A DNA stretch of 64,000 nucleotides from Ferruginibacter sp. (GTDB lineage Bacteria > Bacteroidota > Bacteroidia > Chitinophagales > Chitinophagaceae): positions 89,160-153,159 of the forward strand of contig JAOQAK010000064.1 in the NCBI GenBank assembly GCA_025963635.1, in the 5' to 3' direction. Every line of letters begins with the position of its first letter. The first letter of the stretch is position 1. The notes beneath the pieces were generated by a model. That model worked only from the letters and a program-made list of their open reading frames with translations, was not told where the DNA came from and did not search any database. The translations under genes and the position numbers were made by a program. Below are positions 46,483-53,860 of the stretch, one piece after another.

Positions 46483-48072
46483 CTACAAATCCGTAATGAT
46501 CTTATATTTAGGCACCAGCATTTTCATCACTGCCCATGCGATAAGGTATGCCAATGCACAAAATGAAAACATAATGGTGTATGCTGTGGTCATTTCGGCC
46601 TGCACCAACGGCTTCTGTAAAGCAACCAGTTGATCAAACAAAGTAGGGTCCATCGTTTGCAATTGTGTGGTTACTTCTTTGGAAAGACTCCCAAGTTCCG
46701 CCTTGTTGATATCAATCTTATCGCCATACTGGGTTACCAGGTTAAGACCTTCAATTTTAGAAAGATACTCTCCCATTCCGGCTGCTTTAGCCTGCACCCA
46801 TGAATTTGCTATCCCGGCTGAACGGTATGCGTCAAAAATCCATCCTCCACATTTTGAAACCAGCACGCCGCCGATCCCTCCTGCCATGCCACCAATACCC
46901 ACCACAGAGCCTATGGCTTTTTTGGGGAACATATCGGAAACGGTTGTAAATATATTGGCCGACCATGCCTGGTGTGCAGCAGTGCCAATACCAATCAGTA
47001 TTACAGGAACCCAGAAGCTGTAACCACCAAATGGTTGCGCCAATAATACCACCAGCGGAATCAATGCGATCATAAGCATCGCTTTCATCCTGGCATCATA
47101 GGGCTGCAAACCTTTCTTTATAAAATAAGTAGGAAACCAGCCACCGCCGATACTGCCCACCATGGTGATACTATACAGCACCGCTAACGGTACATTAATG
47201 ATTGTACCCGCCATGTTGTACTGAGCTTTCAGGAAAGCAGGCAGCCAAAAAAGAAAAAACCACCAAACGCCATCTGTCATAAACTTGCCAAATACAAAGG
47301 CCCATGTCTGCTTATAACTTAACAACTTTAGCCAGGAAATTTTAACATGTTTTGCAGTTGCATCAACTGAAGCTGTCGCTTCATTTTCTTTATCGCTATT
47401 GATATAGGCCAATTCGGCAGCTGATAATTTCTTTTGTTCTTCAGGTTTTTTATATAGCCAAATCCAAAACATCAACCACAAAAAGCCGATTGCGCCAATG
47501 ATAATAAAAGCCGATTCCCAACCCCAATGATCTCCGAGCCAGGGCACAGATAAGGGAGCAAGTACCGCTCCCACATTTGCGCCGGAATTAAAAATACCAG
47601 TGGCGAACGAGCGTTCTTTCTTTGGAAAATATTCAGCAGTTGCTTTAATAGCGGCAGGAAAATTCCCTGCCTCACCAACAGCCAATACTGCTCTTGAGAT
47701 CATAAATCCCGCTATTGAAACGGGCACTGCTACAATACCCACCCAACCGAGTATAAAGGAAACACCCTGTCCTAACGGAATGGCCAGTGCATGAATTAAG
47801 GCACCAATTGACCAAATGGTAATTGCCCATATATAGCCCTTCCTTGTACCCATTTTATCAATGATGCGCCCGGCGAAAAGCATTGAGATGGCATATACAA
47901 ATTGAAACACAGAGGTGATGTTGGCATAATCGCTGTTTGACCAATTGAATAATGCGGCAAGCCTTGGCTGCAACAGGCTTAGCACCTGCCTGTCAAGATA
48001 GTTAATGGTAGTAGCAAAAAAGAGTAGGGCGCAAATAGTCCACCTATATTTCCCGATTGTTGACTGATTCAT
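46483..48072 (-). CDS. MFS transporter, hexuronate/sugar-acid (ACS) family
   Basis: 529 residues, twelve predicted membrane segments. ACS-family signature 'TINYLDRQVLSLLQPRLAAL' in segment 1 and 'RIIDKMGTRKGYIWAITIWS' in the loop between segments 2 and 3. 'VGEAGNFPAAIKATAEYFP' in segment 4/5 is typical of ExuT-like transporters for galacturonate or glucuronate. An unusual hydrophilic stretch of about 75 residues ('EYLSKIEGLNLVTQYGDKID' onwards) lies before the last membrane segment. It starts 16 bp after the KDPG aldolase stop, so both are co-transcribed. Uptake of hexuronates across the inner membrane is the likely job. Confidence 0.9.
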   Translation of the reverse strand: MNQSTIGKYRWTICALLFFATTINYLDRQVLSLLQPRLAALFNWSNSDYANITSVFQFVYAISMLFAGRIIDKMGTRKGYIWAITIWSIGALIHALAIPLGQGVSFILGWVGIVAVPVSIAGFMISRAVLAVGEAGNFPAAIKATAEYFPKKERSFATGIFNSGANVGAVLAPLSVPWLGDHWGWESAFIIIGAIGFLWLMFWIWLYKKPEEQKKLSAAELAYINSDKENEATASVDATAKHVKISWLKLLSYKQTWAFVFGKFMTDGVWWFFLFWLPAFLKAQYNMAGTIINVPLAVLYSITMVGSIGGGWFPTYFIKKGLQPYDARMKAMLMIALIPLVVLLAQPFGGYSFWVPVILIGIGTAAHQAWSANIFTTVSDMFPKKAIGSVVGIGGMAGGIGGVLVSKCGGWIFDAYRSAGIANSWVQAKAAGMGEYLSKIEGLNLVTQYGDKIDINKAELGSLSKEVTTQLQTMDPTLFDQLVALQKPLVQAEMTTAYTIMFSFCALAYLIAWAVMKMLVPKYKIITDL

Positions 48073-48088
48073 ATAGCTGTGGTTAGGG

Positions 48089-48751
48089 TTATTTTTTACA
48101 ATCGTTAATTATAGCCAGTACATTTTTTGTGTCAGTGATCAGCGCATCGTATTGTTTGTTTTCCATAATTGACTTGGTAACCAGTTTGCTTCCCATCCCA
48201 ACGGCACATACACCCGCTTTGAACCATCCTTCAATATTTTCTTTTGTCGTGTCTACGCCACCGGTAGGCATGAATAATAAATTGGGAAACAATTCTTTGA
48301 TTGCCTGCATAAATGCCATGCCGATGATATTACCAGGAAATAACTTGATCATTTTAGCACCAAGGTTCTCAGCCGCGATCACCTCGCTCGGTGTCATACA
48401 ACCCGGTACCCAAAGCATATCGTTGGCATCAGCAACTTTCGCAACACTTTCTACAAGGCCCGGGCAAATGATATAATCACAGCCTGCATCAATGAAAGTT
48501 TGCGCCATCTCACCGTTTTTTATGGTACCAACACCAAGATACATCTCCTTTAATTCACTGTCGCATACAGCACGCATGGCTTTGAAGTTTGCCAGTGCAG
48601 CTTCTCCCCTGTTGGTGTATTCAACAGTACGGATGCCCGCGCTATACAGTGCCTTTAAAAGGTCAATACTAACTTCAGTGTCTTTGTTAAAGTAAAGTGG
48701 TAACATTCCCTGTTGTGGGATCAGTGCGAGTAAAGTGTCTTTTTTTTTCAT
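48089..48751 (-). CDS. eda: 2-dehydro-3-deoxy-phosphogluconate (KDPG) aldolase
   Basis: Start at 48751 (MKKKDTLLALIPQQGMLPLY) is favoured; an upstream in-frame ATG at 48778 adds nine residues. 220 residues, class I aldolase (beta/alpha)8 fold. Motifs: 'AGIRTVEYTNRGEAAL' with the general-acid Glu, 'LGVGTIKNGEMAQTFIDAG', 'IICPGLVESVAKVA', and the Schiff-base Lys in 'GAKMIKLFPGN' (about K136), then 'MPTGGVDTTKENIEGWF'. It cleaves KDPG to pyruvate and glyceraldehyde-3-phosphate, the last step of the hexuronate route. Divergent from the KDG kinase 48949, sharing a 170-bp regulatory region. Confidence 0.93.
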   Translation of the reverse strand: MKKKDTLLALIPQQGMLPLYFNKDTEVSIDLLKALYSAGIRTVEYTNRGEAALANFKAMRAVCDSELKEMYLGVGTIKNGEMAQTFIDAGCDYIICPGLVESVAKVADANDMLWVPGCMTPSEVIAAENLGAKMIKLFPGNIIGMAFMQAIKELFPNLLFMPTGGVDTTKENIEGWFKAGVCAVGMGSKLVTKSIMENKQYDALITDTKNVLAIINDCKK

Positions 48752-48810
48752 ATGAACATTCATTTTTTCGTGGGGCAATGTTATTTTAAATTGAGGACAA
48801 TCAGGTATTT

Positions 48811-48833
48811 ATTTACGGAAACGATTGCGTAAT
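48811..48833. promoter_or_regulatory. Candidate LacI-type operator between eda and kdgK
   Basis: ATTTACGGAAACGATTGCGT followed by AAT, with TTACG (48813-48817) mirrored by CGTAA (48828-48832). The left half ATTTACGSAAACG recurs at 63078-63090 upstream of the GH28 gene. LacI-family sites often carry central CG with AAACG arms. No such regulator gene is in the window; function is inferred. Confidence 0.4.
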
Positions 48834-48948
48834 TATTCGGCGAAATTACCGCTTTATACTTGCTTCTTTGCAAATAAATGAGCACCTTTGGAAAGTTTTA
48901 TTAAATCAATATTTTCATCTCAATCTTACATTTTAAATTATTGCCTGC

Positions 48949-49974
48949 ATGTCAAAAAAAGTTGTAACACTCGGCGAAATTATGTTGCGTTTATCTACAC
49001 CGGATTTCAAACGCTTTGTACAATCTGATTCATTTGATGTTACCTATGGTGGCGGTGAAGCCAATGTTGCAGCTGCTTTGTGCAATTACGGGTTGCAGGG
49101 AACCTTTGTATCAAAAGTGCCTAACAATCCTATTGGCCAATCTGCCATCAATCATTTAAGACGTTATGGTGTGGATACACAATTTATAGCAAGAGGTGGC
49201 GACCGCCTGGGAATTTATTTCCTTGAAACCGGCGCTTCCATGAGAGCCTCACAGGTTGTATACGACCGTGCCGGTGCTTCCATTGCAGATGTAGATGCCA
49301 GCGAATTTGACTTTGATAAAATTCTTGAAGGAGCAGAGTGGTTTCATACAACCGGTATCACGCCTGCGTTAAGCGATAAAGCAGCAGCACTCACTGAAGC
49401 TGCGCTAAAAGCAGCAAAGGCAAAAGGTATTACAACGAGCATCGATCTTAATTTCCGTAAGAAATTATGGAGCAAGGAAAAAGCGCGTGAAGTAATGTCA
49501 AGACTTTGCCAGTATGTTGATGTATGTATTGGCAATGAAGAAGATGCAGATACTACACTTGGTTTCAAAGCAAAAAACACCGATGTCACCAAAGGCGAAC
49601 TGAACCTTGATGGCTTTAAGGATGTATTTAAACAAATGCAGGAAAAATTCAATTTCAAATACATAGCCTCTTCCTTACGGGAAAGCCACAGCGCCAGTGA
49701 CAATGGCTGGAGCGCCCTGGTGTATGATGGAACTAATTTTCATCATACCAAACAATACAATGTACGTATCGTTGATCGTGTAGGCAGTGGCGATAGTTTT
49801 GCAAGCGGCCTGATTTATGGCCTCGTTACGGGCATGCCAATGCCGGAAGCGGCTGAATTTGGTGTAGCAGCATCAGCACTAAAACATACCATTCCTGGTG
49901 ATCTTAACCATGCTACGCTTACAGAAGTGAAGGAATTGATGAAGGGTGACGGAAGTGGTAGGGTGCAGAGGTAA
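48949..49974 (+). CDS. kdgK: 2-dehydro-3-deoxygluconokinase (PfkB family), copy 1
   Basis: 341 residues. PfkB/ribokinase fold: N-terminal 'VVTLGEIMLRLSTPDFKRFV', substrate loop 'TYGGGEANVAAALCNYGLQG', and the C-terminal signature 'DRVGSGDSFASGLIYGLVTG' with catalytic Asp about residue 282. KDG kinase makes KDPG, which the divergently encoded Eda then cleaves. The downstream YhcH-like gene follows after 177 bp. A second PfkB gene with the same likely job lies at 51238. Confidence 0.9.
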   Translation: MSKKVVTLGEIMLRLSTPDFKRFVQSDSFDVTYGGGEANVAAALCNYGLQGTFVSKVPNNPIGQSAINHLRRYGVDTQFIARGGDRLGIYFLETGASMRASQVVYDRAGASIADVDASEFDFDKILEGAEWFHTTGITPALSDKAAALTEAALKAAKAKGITTSIDLNFRKKLWSKEKAREVMSRLCQYVDVCIGNEEDADTTLGFKAKNTDVTKGELNLDGFKDVFKQMQEKFNFKYIASSLRESHSASDNGWSALVYDGTNFHHTKQYNVRIVDRVGSGDSFASGLIYGLVTGMPMPEAAEFGVAASALKHTIPGDLNHATLTEVKELMKGDGSGRVQR

Positions 49975-50105
49975 TGGTTGAAGGTTGATCGTTGATCGTT
50001 GATGGCGATGAAGATTTACCTGATATTGACTATTCTTTTGTTACAGACTTTTGTTTTTCAATTAAACATTGTTGTGTCACTCACTTGTACTGAATACCAT
50101 TGTGC
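49975..50105. repeat. Repeats downstream of kdgK: 7-mer block plus dispersed repeat copy 3
   Basis: GGTTGAAGGTTGATCGTTGA begins right after the kdgK stop codon. At 50062-50105, read on the minus strand, is GGTATTCAGTACAAGTGAGT then GACACAACAATG, the third copy of the element at 12764. Confidence 0.65.
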
Positions 50106-50151
50106 AGCATTCCACCTAATTATCTATCCCTTCAAAATAAAATAAAACAGT

Positions 50152-50604
50152 ATGATCATCGATTCGCTTGACAGCGCCCACAAATACTTTTCCATACACC
50201 CGCTTTTTGAAAAGGCTTTTGCTTATATCAACAGCGTAAGCCTTTCTGAAATTGAACCCGGTAAGTACGAAATTGACGGAGATAATCTCAAAGCAATTTT
50301 TTCTAATAAAACCGGTATGTCTGCCGCCGAAAGCATCCTTAAATTTGAATGCCACGATAAACATATCGACATCCAGCTTTGTATACACGGCAAAGAAACG
50401 ATCGGTTGGAAGCCAAGAGGAAGTTGCCTTGCACAAAAAGGCGACTATAATCCTGAGAAGGATGTGCTATTTTACAATGATGCACCGGATACATTTTTTG
50501 GATTAACTGACGGCCAGTTCGCCATATTTTTCCCCGAAGATGTGCATGCACCGATGATCGGTGAAGAAGAAATAAAGAAGTTAGTAATTAAGGTGAAGAT
50601 GTGA
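50152..50604 (+). CDS. YhcH/YjgK/YiaL (TabA-like) family protein
   Basis: 150 residues, cytoplasmic. Cupin-like beta-barrel with 'ILKFECHDKHIDIQLCIHGK' and 'FFGLTDGQFAIFFPEDVHAP', where Glu and His residues should bind a metal ion. Family members (YhcH, EbgC, TabA) accompany sialic acid, galactoside and uronate catabolism and are proposed sugar anomerases or isomerases. It lies behind kdgK in the same direction within the hexuronate block, so a helper role in uronate metabolism is likely. Confidence 0.87.
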   Translation: MIIDSLDSAHKYFSIHPLFEKAFAYINSVSLSEIEPGKYEIDGDNLKAIFSNKTGMSAAESILKFECHDKHIDIQLCIHGKETIGWKPRGSCLAQKGDYNPEKDVLFYNDAPDTFFGLTDGQFAIFFPEDVHAPMIGEEEIKKLVIKVKM

Positions 50605-50640
50605 AATGGTGAATCGTCAATCGTTATTGTGAAATTATTT

Positions 50641-50676
50641 TCTCGCAAAGACGCAAAGTAACAAAGACGCAAAATG
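50641..50676. repeat. GCAAAGACGCAAAG-type dispersed repeat
   Basis: TCTCGCAAAGACGCAAAGTA ACAAAGACGC. It resembles 25229-25260 (ACGCAAAGACGCAAAGGAGC). Located 36 bp downstream of the YhcH-like gene stop. Confidence 0.6.
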
Positions 50677-50740
50677 GGTTTGATTTTCATCAAATCCATT
50701 TTTTTATTTTACAAAAACGCTGTAACATAATATTCCTCAG

Positions 50741-50981
50741 AAATATCTCCCAGGTTAAATCCTGCTTCCAATCCGGGCAGCCGTTGTTGTGTCTCATGAC
50801 CAACAACCGAAGCGTTGCGGACTAAGAGGTTAACAATGAAAGAGTTCCCAGCGGTTGGTCAGAGAAACGACAGTGTAAAAGAAAAAATATTTCTCAAGTT
50901 AAATACTGCTCCCTATCCGGGCAGCCGTTGTTGTGTCTCATGACCAACAACCGAAGAGTTGCGGACTTAGCAGATCAACAA
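50741..50981. repeat. Repeat A, two copies about 144 bp apart, with hairpin
   Basis: Copies at 50741-50837 and 50885-50981 share ATCCGGGCAGCCGTTGTTGT, GTCTCATGACCAACAACCGA and AGTTGCGGACT-like tails. GTTGTTG and CAACAAC around TGTCTCATGAC can pair. The spacer between copies also carries GGTTGGTCAGAGA, which nearly complements TCTCATGACCAAC. No protein frame. Confidence 0.8.
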
Positions 50982-51008
50982 TTTAATGAGCTTCAACTGT
51001 ACGTCAAA

Positions 51009-51202
51009 GAAATGAGCTTTTTCGCTCCGATTACGGCGAGTCCTTCAAAACTAGTTTTTTGAATTGCAGGCTTTTGCTGTGAAGAGACTCGCCGGGGAAG
51101 TCTGAGAAATGAGTATTTCCGCTCCGCTTACGTCGAGTCCCTCACAACCAGTGTTTTTAATTGTAAGCTTAAGATGTGAGGAGACTCGCCGCGGAAGTCT
51201 GA
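51009..51202. repeat. Repeat B, two abutting 97-bp units with a conserved stem
   Basis: Units 51009-51105 and 51106-51202, exact period 97. Each has arms GGCGAGTCCTTCA / TGAAGAGACTCGCC (unit 1) or GTCGAGTCCCTCA / TGAGGAGACTCGCC (unit 2). One position in the stem changes T-A to C-G between units, a compensatory change, while another becomes mismatched. Each unit ends GGAAGTCTGA. Confidence 0.8.
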
Positions 51203-51237
51203 GAACAGCGTGGAGTTCTTCTTTCAACCTTCAACCT

Positions 51238-52281
51238 TTAAGCATCAACCTCCAACCCTGCCTTATTATCCTCGTCTATTTTTGATACCGTCAGCACATC
51301 CTGGCCGGTTGCATCGCCATACTCCTGCAATTTCCCAAAGGCCGCCGCGGTGGCGTAATTCAGCAATTCCTGCGGTGAGTGTTTTTTATACAATCCATAG
51401 ATCAACCCGGCCATAAAACAATCTCCGCTGCCCGACCTATCAGCAACTCCCTTGCAACTAAATTCATGCGAGTTGTATGCCTTCTCACCGGTGTACAAGC
51501 TGGTATAGTATAAAATTTGGTTGGCATCTCCGTCAAAGCGAAAGGTGTTGGCAACCGTTTTGCATTTTGGAAACCGCTTTATAATTTCAACAGCCGTTGC
51601 CTCCGCATGATTGGTATATTCAAGCTTGCTCTTCTTGTCGTGGATATTATCATCAACGGGTATACCGAGCAATGTATTCGCACTCCAGATATTTCCCATC
51701 ACCACATCGCAATGCTCCATTAATGCGGGCATAACTTCGATGGGCTTTTTACCATATTTCCATAAGCGTGAGCGGTAATTGAGATCAACCGATATCCTGA
51801 TTTTTTTTGCCGAAGCAGCTTGCAGGGCTTCCAGGCATACATCGGCAATATTTTGATTTAATGCCGGGCTGATCGCTGAAAAATTAAGCCAGGACACATC
51901 CGCTAAAACGCTGTCCCAATCAATAACGCCGGGCTTCAATTCGCTAAATGAAGAGTGATCGCGATCGTACACCATATTCCCTTTCAGGTCGGCCCCTCTC
52001 TCAAGATAGTAAACACCGATGCGGTTACCGGTAAGTAAAACGGAGGAAGTATAAATGCCCTTGTATTCGAGGTAATGGAGCATGTGCCTGCTCATGAAAT
52101 TATCGGGCAAAACGGTACAGTATTTCACCGGCACTTCCCAGCCTGCCAGGGCTGTGGCAACATTTGCTTCGGCGCCGCCAACATATAAAAGCATAGGTTG
52201 CTTTGCTGCCACCTGTTTATAAGAAGCGGGCGAAATTCTCAGGAGCAATTCTCCGAAGCACAACACCTTTGATTTTACCAC
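51238..52281 (-). CDS. kdgK: PfkB-family sugar kinase, probable second 2-dehydro-3-deoxygluconokinase
   Basis: 347 residues. 'VLCFGELLLRISPASYKQVA' at the N-terminus, 'YVGGAEANVATALAGWEVPV' as substrate loop, 'NWDSVL'-type middle region and 'DRSGSGDCFMAGLIYGLYKK' with catalytic Asp about 284. Clearly paralogous to the plus-strand KDG kinase. Its start overlaps the uxaC stop by 7 bp, so it is translated with uxaC on the uronate operon. KDG is the expected substrate, but a related ketodeoxy sugar (for example a 2-keto-3-deoxy-galactonate type) cannot be excluded. Confidence 0.87.
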   Translation of the reverse strand: MVKSKVLCFGELLLRISPASYKQVAAKQPMLLYVGGAEANVATALAGWEVPVKYCTVLPDNFMSRHMLHYLEYKGIYTSSVLLTGNRIGVYYLERGADLKGNMVYDRDHSSFSELKPGVIDWDSVLADVSWLNFSAISPALNQNIADVCLEALQAASAKKIRISVDLNYRSRLWKYGKKPIEVMPALMEHCDVVMGNIWSANTLLGIPVDDNIHDKKSKLEYTNHAEATAVEIIKRFPKCKTVANTFRFDGDANQILYYTSLYTGEKAYNSHEFSCKGVADRSGSGDCFMAGLIYGLYKKHSPQELLNYATAAAFGKLQEYGDATGQDVLTVSKIDEDNKAGLEVDA

Positions 52282-53675
52282 CTAAAATAATTTTTCGCGT
52301 TATTATAACAAATATCCTGGACGATCTTGCCGATCCATTCCTTGTTATCCGGCAGTTCGCCGTTTTCAATTTCTTCGCCGAATATATTGCAGAGTATTCT
52401 CCTGAAGTATTCGTGACGGGGATAGCTCATAAAACTGCGGCTATCGGTAAGCATCCCTACGAATTTTGAAAGTAATCCCATATTGCTGAGGGCGTTGATT
52501 TGTTTGATCATGCCGTCCTTTTGGTCGAGAAACCACCACGAAGAACCAAACTGCACTTTGCCCGCCACACTGCCATCATTAAAATTACCAGCCATGGTGG
52601 CTATTAGTTCATTGTCGGCCGGATTGAGATTGTAAAGAATTGTTTTTGCAAGTTGGTCGGTACTATCGAGCCGGTCTAAAAATTTAGACAATTGTTTTCC
52701 CTGTGAATAATCGCCGATGGAATCCCAACCGGTATCTGGCCCCAACGTTTTCAACATCCTGGAATTGTTGTTTCTTAAAGCCCCCAAATGATATTGCTGT
52801 ACCCAATTTTTTTCATGATCCCATTCGGCAAACTTTACCAACATGGCCGATTTGAATTTTATATTTTCCTGTTGCGAAATAGATTCACTGGCAGTGAGCT
52901 TTCTAAAAATATTGCTTATTTCCGCATCATTATATTCTACTGCAGAGATATGATCTAGTCCATGATCGCTAACAGAGCAGCCCATTTCCGCAAAAAAATC
53001 ATGTCGGCTTTTCAATGCCTTCAGGTAATCGTGCCAGTTGGCAATTAATATATTGGATACTTCCTGTACTTTATTTACATAGGCATTGAAGACGCTTACA
53101 TCATCCACATTCATCGCTTTATCTGGGCGGAAAGCAGGCAGCACCCGGATTTCAAATCCATCGTTCTTGATTTTCCGGTGATGTTCCAGTGAATCTGTTG
53201 GATCATCCGTAGTGCAAAGGACTTTCACATTCATTTTACGCAGCAAATTTCTTACTGAATATTCCGGTGTTTTTAATTTGGCAGTACACTCATCGTAAAT
53301 CTCCCGGGCGGTTTCCGGTGAAAGTATTTTATCTACATTGAAATAGCGTTGTAGTTCAAGATGTGTCCAGTGATACAAAGGATTGCGTACCGTGTAAGGA
53401 ACGGTGGCTGCCCACTGTTCAAACTTTTCGTAGTCGGTTGCATCGCCGGTACAATATCTTTCATTTACGCCATTGGTACGCATTGCCCTCCATTTGTAAT
53501 GATCGCCGTACAACCATACCTGGGTAAGGTTTTCGAAATTAATATCGTTGGCAATCTGCTCTGGTGACAAATGATTGTGATAATCAATGATGGGCATTTC
53601 CTTTGCGAAATCATGATACAAGGACTGGGCCGTTTCTGTTTGCAATAGGAAATTTTCATTCAGGAACTTTTTCAT
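52275..53675 (-). CDS. uxaC: Glucuronate/galacturonate isomerase
   Basis: 466 residues, close to the 470 of E. coli UxaC. Amidohydrolase-like fold with the metal-binding 'PIIDYHNHLSPEQIANDINF' near residue 30, 'TNGVNERYCTGD', 'KVLCTTDDPTDSLEHHRKI' around 150-170, 'GCSVSDHGLD' around 232 and 'GMLTDSRSFMSYPRHEYFRR' near 425. It converts D-galacturonate to D-tagaturonate and D-glucuronate to D-fructuronate. Followed without gap by the second KDG kinase. Confidence 0.96.
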   Translation of the reverse strand: MKKFLNENFLLQTETAQSLYHDFAKEMPIIDYHNHLSPEQIANDINFENLTQVWLYGDHYKWRAMRTNGVNERYCTGDATDYEKFEQWAATVPYTVRNPLYHWTHLELQRYFNVDKILSPETAREIYDECTAKLKTPEYSVRNLLRKMNVKVLCTTDDPTDSLEHHRKIKNDGFEIRVLPAFRPDKAMNVDDVSVFNAYVNKVQEVSNILIANWHDYLKALKSRHDFFAEMGCSVSDHGLDHISAVEYNDAEISNIFRKLTASESISQQENIKFKSAMLVKFAEWDHEKNWVQQYHLGALRNNNSRMLKTLGPDTGWDSIGDYSQGKQLSKFLDRLDSTDQLAKTILYNLNPADNELIATMAGNFNDGSVAGKVQFGSSWWFLDQKDGMIKQINALSNMGLLSKFVGMLTDSRSFMSYPRHEYFRRILCNIFGEEIENGELPDNKEWIGKIVQDICYNNAKNYFRW

Positions 53676-53779
53676 GTAAGTTGTTTTATAAGGATTTTTA
53701 AAGAATATTAAGATGTTTATATTATGTGCTTGTTTGCATTGTTGAAGCTCATTTTACCCGGGGTGGAAAAGATCAATAA

Positions 53780-53830
53780 TGGTATCCTGTACAAGTGGGC
53801 GATGCAACGATGCCGCTATGAAATACTAAT
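53780..53830 (+). repeat. Dispersed intergenic repeat, copy 4 of 4
   Basis: GGTATCCTGTACAAGTGGGC then GATGCAACGATGCCGCTATG and AAATAC. It aligns with 12764-12830, including the downstream ATGAAATACCCATGCCCG-like tail, making it the closest relative of copy 1. It sits in the 185-bp gap between uxaA and uxaC. Confidence 0.65.
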
Positions 53831-53860
53831 GCCCGGACCGAAATCCTTTTCTCTAAAAAG

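Noticed and set aside
50741..51202. CRISPR or phage attachment site
   Set aside because: Only two copies of each unit, no spacer pattern, no integrase; better described as structured repeats.
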